In this document: piece after piece, positions 58,500-64,000 of the stretch
Layout of the letters: each line of letters begins with the position of its first letter
Position numbering within the stretch: position 1 is the first letter of the stretch
Source: Ascaphus truei
Lineage: Eukaryota > Chordata > Amphibia > Anura > Ascaphidae
Assembly: GCA_036426205.1 (NCBI GenBank)
Contig: CM071568.1
Span: forward strand, 227,238,777 to 227,302,776
Direction: 5' to 3'
DNA length: 64,000 nt
The notes under the pieces: model-generated
Told to the model about the DNA's origin: nothing
Databases searched by the model: none
What the model saw: only the letters and a program-made list of their open reading frames with translations
Position numbers and translations under genes: made by a program

Positions 58500-59640
58500 G
58501 GAATTGATATAGTATGAAAGTATGATAGTAGCTCCTCCTCTTGAAGAAGTGTGCTGCCACATGTGAAATGTACATCGGGTTTTATCGACATCACTGCAGT
58601 GACGTCAGTTGGTGAGGAGGGACGCTGAGGACTCTCACAGCAGAGCAGGTTGTATAGTGTTGATTCCGTTTATCTCCTATCACCACATTATTACAGAAGG
58701 CACTACCTAAGCCCACTACCAGTTCTGCAGCGACAGGCTGACGAGACGGAGGAGTTTTCATTATCAATGGAGATACATATATAGGGGTTCTGTTATGGTT
58801 GATTTTGTACTGTCCTCTACAATCTGATAGTTGTTTGTTGTCCCTGTAGCCTGCTGGCATACCCATAGGTACATATATCCACCTAAGTAGGCAAAATAAC
58901 TACACAACCTTGACAACAGCACAGATATGTCAGTACATGTGCATGTTTAACAAGTCATTGAACTGCCTTTTTATACCTAGAGACTCATGTATACATCTGA
59001 TATTGGTTAGGTTACTTATTAGCCTCTTGGCATTTGCATTTTCATACTATATCAATTTGAGTAGGTATTAACAACCACATTTCCAACCAGTACTTCATGC
59101 AAATTTGTGCATGATCTTTGTGGATAATAAGGTAGGCACCCATACTGCTATACCAAGAGACTTATTTAAATCTCCTTTACCTAGCCACCCCTTCTATAGG
59201 TGTTATCACCGTATTCATGCATTCACACCCATGTATATACATATGTATGGTATAACTCTAAGAGTTTGCATCCTAAGTGAACAACACCTATACACCTGAT
59301 TTTGATTTTCCAAGATCGATTATCCTCATAGGAACACACCTCACACAGCTAGTCCATTTCCAATGGTTTATGTGTTCTATTAAGTTACACACATGATAAT
59401 ATACAATATATTCACTGTATATTGAAGTATGCAAATACTGACTTTTGAGCTATATAGACGCTCCATTCACACCCCTACCTCACCGCTGGGAATTTTATAT
59501 TTCACTGTTAATATTTATGCACTGTGTTTGTAAATTACTTGTCAATAAAATGTCATTATTTTATATCCTTAATAGGAACTTTGCTGTAAGTGACTAATGA
59601 GTCTGTGACAATAGTACATTGATATTGTCATATAGGGTTA
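58500..59640 (+). mobile_element. PLE-tail-like insertion in the CR1-like LINE
   Basis: This block separates the RT start from the C-terminal part of the LINE. Its left part contains a hammerhead-like motif and TGACGTCA (58600-58607). It ends in 'caataaaatgtcattatttt', PLE-like tail sequence. No coding frame was recognised. Edges are approximate. Confidence 0.45.
58543..58582 (+). ncRNA. Hammerhead-like motif with 8-base palindromic helix III
   Basis: CTTGAAGA (core altered from CUGANGA), a GTG/CAC helix II, GAAA (58565-58568) and the self-complementary ATGTACAT (58568-58575), then C and GGG. The helix III palindrome would favour dimer formation. The altered core makes activity doubtful. Confidence 0.45.
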
Positions 59641-59693
59641 TTCATATAATGAGACCATTCGTTCTGTTTCTGCTGATTGTGTTCACATTGTAG

Positions 59694-60360
59694 ATGTGGG
59701 CAACTACAAGGGATCTTTTTTGTGACCCCCTCAGGGATCATTACAGTATATCAGACAGCTGGCTTAGCAATAGTGCCCAAAGTCATGCAGTAGCTGCAAA
59801 GGCAAATACGATCTTATCTTGCATTAAACGGCCAATGGATGGAAGGGAAGTGAACGTAATTATGCCCCTTTGTAAAGCATTAGCAAGACCACACCTTGAA
59901 TATGGTGTACCGTTTTTGACACCACTCCTTAGAAAAGACATTATAGAACTAGAAAAAGTGCATAGAAGAGCCACCAAATTAATAAAGGGGATGGATAAAT
60001 TTATTTATGAGGAGAGACTAGCTAAATTACATTTGTTTACATTAGAAAAGAAGCGTCTCAGAGGGGATATGTTAACTATACACAAATATATTCGGGGACA
60101 ATACTTGGAGCTTTCATCCCAAGGGCAGTACAAAGAACTCGGGCCATCCCTTAAGGTTGGAGGAAAAGAGATTTCACCAACAACAAAGGAAAGTCTTTAC
60201 AGTATGGCCAGTTAAAATGTGGAATTCATTACCCATGGAGAGTGTGATGGCAGATACAATAGATATCTTCAAAAAAAGGGTTGGACTTCTTTTTAGAAAG
60301 GGAAGGTATATAGGGATATACCTAATAAGTAAACATGGGAAGGATATTAATCCGGGAGTA
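59694..60360 (+). pseudogene. CR1-like LINE ORF2 C-terminal fragment
   Basis: The best-preserved part of the LINE. One frame from 59694 to 60212 is open, with the thumb/C-terminal motifs IMPLCKALARPHLEYG, KVHRRATKLIKGM, YEERLAKLHLF and KKRLRGDML. A +1 shift near 60160 moves the continuation (FTVWPVKMWNSLPM, DTIDIFKKRV) to a second frame until the stop at 60364. The N-terminal start codon of the open frame has no meaning, since the true ORF began several kilobases upstream. It is dead through truncation and the frameshift. Confidence 0.8.
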
Positions 60361-60578
60361 ATCTGATTGCCAATAATTCGAGTCAGGAAGGAATGAATTT
60401 GTTCCCTTATGAGATATCATTAGATGATATGTCACTGGGGTTTTTGGTTTGCTTTCCTCTGGATCAATATACAGGCAGTCCTCGTTTTACAACGCTTCGT
60501 TTTACAACGAATGGCTTATCCAATGCTATGCAATGCATACCTATGTTCATTTTTACAACGCCAAAACGGCTTATCCAA

Positions 60579-60672
60579 CGCTTACGACGCTTTGCAACGT
60601 TGTTTATGTGTATTTGTGTGTATATATATATATATACACACATACACAACGTTGCAAAGCGTCGTAAGAGCG
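60579..60672. repeat. Long hairpin in MITE
   Basis: CGCTTACGACGCTTTGCAAC and its complement (one AG insertion) surround a 'tgtgtatata' / 'tatatacaca' centre. Arms of about 45 bases overall, partly microsatellite. Confidence 0.7.
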
Positions 60673-60738
60673 TATATATATATATATATATCTATATAAT
60701 ATTATACTATATAATATTATATTATACTATATAATATA

Positions 60739-62201
60739 TGTAACGGGTATTCCCCCACCCAATCGCATATAGAGTGTATGTGAGGGGGAACCTATATGTT
60801 ACCAGGTGTGGTGCGTTATACCTGTCAGGCCAACAGGAGGTCTGAGCCTCCGCTAGTGAGAGCCTGGGGTGAATCTCTGGAACGTTTATTGTCAGCGCCT
60901 CCACCTATGTGAGATTCTAGGAGTGTAGAGTGGCCCTCACATAGGAACATCCATAAAGTAACCAGCCCACACCAAAGGTTATGGCTAAAAGGGTTTACTA
61001 TATGGCAAATAACACAACACACAACATACTTCAACAATATGACATTGACAGTGTCCCTCTATAACACTAATAGGCACAACTACCCGGTCACCACGCAGGG
61101 CTTTGTACCCCACATGTTATATCAATAGTCCCAAATGTACCACAATACCCCAAGTGAGTGACTGTTGGTAAAATTGGTGCACTTATAGATACCTGCCCGG
61201 GCACACATCCGTGCCCGGGTGTGAAGCTCTTCAAAAAGGGAACAGGAATCCGCCTCTGCATGAGGTGTCTTCCTCGTGGAGTGTCTCATCCACAGAATGT
61301 CTCTTGTAGTAGAGCCTGTCTGAGCCCAGACGCAGGCCGCGATCACCGCATGCAACTGGCACCGATGATATCACATAGAACTGAGTACTATAGAAAGCAA
61401 ACCCCCCTTGCACTAAAAGGGGCCTTTCCTGAAACTGTCAAACTAACTGCTGTGGCTGCACTGCAAGCCACATTGTCTCTTCTTGTCAGAGCACACAGCA
61501 CTGCATCTGTGTCACAGACAAGACTCCGACTCAGATAAGGGCAGGGTCCCTACCTAAGGGGCCTTCCCTATGAACTTACCCACTAAGCTAGTGGGGAGTG
61601 GGGCCTACCTTGGCCTGGGGTGTCTGGGGCCTAGTACAGCAGAGCACTGCAGCTGTGTACACTACCTTCCCCAATCGCTTCCTGGATCCAACTGACAAAA
61701 CCCTGTCTGCACACAACATTGTATCTTCTTTGCTGCAGGAGAAGCTGCCAGCTCTATTGGCTTCAATGCTGCCTGTGACCAGGGTGAAAGTGCAGTCCCC
61801 AGAGGCTGCTGGGAATTGTAGTTCTTGGTACAGCTCTTTCCTATGGGGACCGCGTGCGCGATCTTAACTGCGCATGTCTGAAGCTGTAATGGCCGCCGCT
61901 ACTCTTAACTGAGCATGCGCAACTTCCAAGAGCTCTTGCACACATGTAATGGCCACCTCTATGCTTGCCAACCTCTGTGCATTGCACGGCACAGGCGCGA
62001 ACTCCCGCGCCAACCTCAACATGGCCGCCGCGATTGCTCTGCTTCCGCGCAAGCCTCCGCACATGCGCGAACACATTAAACATGGCGGCGTCCTGCCGCA
62101 GCTGCCACCGGGAGCCCCCGGGAACGCGTTTGCCCCGCAGCAGCACACACGCAAGGGGGAAAAAAACCTGCAGACAGGGGGACCAGAGGGACCCTGGCTA
62201 C
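60739..62201 (+). mobile_element. LTR-like element, TGTAAC family, within the MITE
   Basis: It starts TGTAACGGGTATTCCCCC and ends CCCTGGCTACA. It shares 'ctgagcctccgct', 'agcctggggt', 'cagcgcctccacct', 'gtggccctcac' and 'gggtccctacc' with 44093-45230. The right third is CpG-rich with GCGCATG words and 'aacatggcggcg' near 62079. Its surroundings are TA-rich, so the target duplication is unreadable. No coding capacity. Confidence 0.55.
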
Positions 62202-62545
62202 AATTATAATATATAATGTTATATTATATATATATAATACAGTATATACACTATATAATTTATGTGTGTGCTGCATATCTTATTGCCTGCGTAAATTTTT
62301 TGGTGTGTTTTAGTGTTAAAAATGCCTTCAGGAACGAAACCTTTCATTTAAATAGTATTCCTATGGGAAAACGTGTTTCGCTATACAACGTTTCACTATC
62401 CAACGCCATTTTGAGTAACGCATTGTGTCGGATAACCAAGGACTGCCTGTACAGTAAGTACAAATATAAGATAAAGTATATTTCGTCTAAATACATAGGT
62501 TGAACTTGATGGATGTACTGTATGTCTATTTTAAACCTCATCTAC

Positions 62546-62935
62546 TATCAGATATAATTAGGAAATAGGGATCTTGTATTGATAAAAAATAAACAATTTT
62601 GGGGTTTTATACTGGAAACTAGATTTCCATTACACCTGAATTAACAAATTGAGATTTTACCTTTTTGAGAGATTGAAATGTTAGCAATTATTATCTTTTT
62701 TAATTAGGTTATTATATTGTATGGTGTAGTTGATTATTTTGGTGGTCGCTTTTCATGACACAATTTAGTTTAAGATGAATAAATAACACACTAGCACTCA
62801 ATAGTATCACAAATATACATATATTGTAGTTAATGTATGTATCTAATTAATTCACTCACGTTCACTATTTTTACTATTATCATTATTAGTTTAAAATGTA
62901 AGTAGAGTGTTTATACATCTCCCAAAAAGTCTCCA
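62546..62935. other. Unassigned AT-rich noncoding DNA
   Basis: Nothing recognised. Confidence 0.45.
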
Positions 62936-62939
62936 AAAC

Positions 62940-62985
62940 CTAACCCTGATGAAGCACTGGATGTGCGAAACGCATAGGTCTTGTT
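62940..62985 (+). ncRNA. Hammerhead ribozyme motif with intact CUGAUGA and GAAA
   Basis: CTGATGA (62946-62952), one extra A, helix II GCAC/GTGC (62954-62957, 62963-62966) with loop TGGAT, then GAAA (62967-62970), CGCAT, A and GGT. Helix I can form ACC/GGT (three pairs). Helix III should be ACGCGT but reads ACGCAT, so it pairs poorly. All invariant core bases are present. A reversed, more decayed partner (AAACGCGTC on the minus strand) lies at about 63048-63085. Confidence 0.6.
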
Positions 62986-64000
62986 TTTAAGACATTCCGT
63001 GTTCCTGTTGGTCTTGTGAGAGGACAATCTGTTTCCGTATCCAGTTTGACGCGTTTCCCCACTGCTTCACTCCACGGGGAAGACGCAGTCCACAGAGTGA
63101 ATATAGCATCTGTTTTGGACTCCCAGTGAATCATGCTTTGTCTAAATTATTGTTTTTACATTGCAAATTTGGCAATCTGCTCTTTTATTGTTTATAAGAA
63201 CCTGAAAACATACCTTGGTGCGCTCTGTATTCTTCTTGCTGCTCCTATATATTAATATTGTACCTGTTAGTCCTATATGTGTTTCTATATAGCTATTACT
63301 TTTGCTGATCTGGTTAGATATTTTAATAAAAAAATAATAACAATGTTAGCCTATGTTTCCTTTAAATTTGAATGAATACTTACTGTACTTTCTCCTAATT
63401 CAGAGTCCTAAACCAGCAACCATGTATTTCAAAATGCAGACATTAATATATATATTTATCCTTAGAAGAAGTTAACTTGTAATTTAAACGGGACTGGTTA
63501 TCTACAATTTTGTGCAAACAGTATTCAGTTCCTTTTTTCATCAAATTATCTCCAGAATTTTTTAGTGAAACTTCTGAGAAAAAAAACTATATTATAACAG
63601 AAAAATCAATTGCATATGTTGAACTCAAGAGTGGAATTACTGTATTTTAAACTGTGGAATAAAAACACCCTCCCACCCCCCTTCACTCCTGACAACAGAT
63701 ATGACAGATTTTACATGACCCCAACATTGTGTTTCCTTCTCAATAGCAAGAAAATTATCGGTCAAATCTCTTACATTTAATGCACCTGGTGGATTTTTTC
63801 TCTCACAAAAAAGGCCCCAATGCAGAATCTGCTAAAACTCATAGTAATATATGCATGAAATCCAAGATGCCTATCAGACAAAGGAATGCATTTAAACTTC
63901 CAAGAACAGTATCTGCCCAATTAGATTGTACCCAGCAGAGTATAATATTTGTAATAAGTGATTTAAATTGTAAACAGTTCTAATTCTTACTAGATTGTGA
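62986..64000. other. PLE-tail-like sequence, then unassigned DNA
   Basis: The inverted hammerhead-like remnant lies at about 63048-63085. From about 63130 to the right edge the sequence is AT-rich with no recognised coding or repeat signature. Confidence 0.4.

Larger units (their letters stand above)
60470..62451. mobile_element. pogo/Tigger-like MITE split by an LTR-like element
   Basis: The left half starts CAGGCAGTCCTCGTTTTACA at 60472; the right half ends GGATAACCAAGGACTGCCTG at 62449. TA lies on both sides. Both halves contain the family's 'caacgc' words. It sits in the 3' region of the CR1-like LINE and is itself interrupted by 60739-62201. Confidence 0.72.
56760..62545 (+). pseudogene. 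Decayed CR1-like LINE, interrupted by insertions
   Basis: Pieces of one non-LTR element lie in order. At 56790-57105 is endonuclease-like text (DIIETWDETHEW, LEGYSLFWKDQ, YKPP) with stops. At 57761-58490 is the start of the RT domain (KAPGREGIDPRVLKKL, then frameshifted NYRPVSLT-like bases). At 59700-60360 is the C-terminal part (CIKRPMDGREVNVIMPL, KALARPHLEYG, VHRRATKLIKGM, YEERLAKLHLFTLEKKRLRG, VWPVKMWNSLPMESVM). At 60370-60470 and 62452-62545 is the 3' region ('gctttcctctggatcaa' then 'ggttgaacttgatgga' and 'aacctcatctactat'), the usual 3' end of frog CR1-like LINEs. The central palm (FADD/YADD) is missing. Insertions at 57112-57760, about 58500-59640 and 60472-62449 split it. Not functional. 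Confidence 0.75.

Overview
The window reads as repeat-dense, intergenic or deep-intronic DNA from a vertebrate, most likely a frog or toad. The evidence is the mix of repeats: Penelope-like elements (PLEs) with hammerhead-type tails, a CR1-like LINE with an anuran-style 3' end, L2-type 3' ends, and many short hAT, Harbinger and pogo/Tigger-like MITEs. I see no complete protein-coding gene, rRNA, tRNA or CRISPR array. The only host-exon candidate is a 54-base open segment with splice signals at about 18.2 kb, which I do not recognise. The long open frames near 4-6 kb, 13.8-14.3 kb and 28.4-29.2 kb are by-products of simple or tandem repeats.

Layout. 0-0.8 kb: PLE reverse transcriptase on the minus strand, running off the left edge. 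1.7-2.4 kb: an interspersed repeat folded into inverted copies. 3.6-7.2 kb: a 315-base hAT MITE, then a 3.1-kb hAT-type element with a clean 8-base target duplication that contains a 1.7-kb GA-rich minisatellite. 7.2-11.2 kb: repeat fragments and a piece of LINE reverse transcriptase. 11.3-20.4 kb and 20.4-30.4 kb: two head-to-tail copies of one segment. The second copy is full of scattered single-base indels, C-run insertions and a 0.9-kb block of homopolymer, so it looks like unpolished long-read sequence, i.e. a probable false duplication.

30.4-40.6 kb: a 27-base VNTR, a PLE fragment with a GIY-YIG endonuclease domain flanked by ~280-base inverted arms, and several MITEs with clear target duplications. 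40.6-50.2 kb: LTR-like elements beginning TGTAAC, an L2/MIR-type repeat, nested pogo/Tigger-like MITEs, microsatellites and a palindromic pair of PLE tails. 50-56 kb: hairpins, a Harbinger-like MITE, a solo LTR with a perfect 5-base target duplication, and a GC-rich MITE. 56.7-62.5 kb: one decayed CR1-like LINE broken by an LTR-like insertion, a PLE-tail insertion and a pogo/Tigger-like MITE that itself contains an LTR-like element. 62.5-64 kb: another hammerhead-like PLE tail, then unassigned DNA.

The parts form layers of insertion rather than a cooperating gene system. The most interesting recurring theme is hammerhead-ribozyme-like cores, several in palindromic or paired arrangements, at PLE-type tails. 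The second is a set of perfect CRE palindromes (TGACGTCA) carried by several unrelated repeats. The most important caution for users is the noisy duplicate at 20.4-30.4 kb. All identities and family names come from reading the sequence by eye, without database searches.
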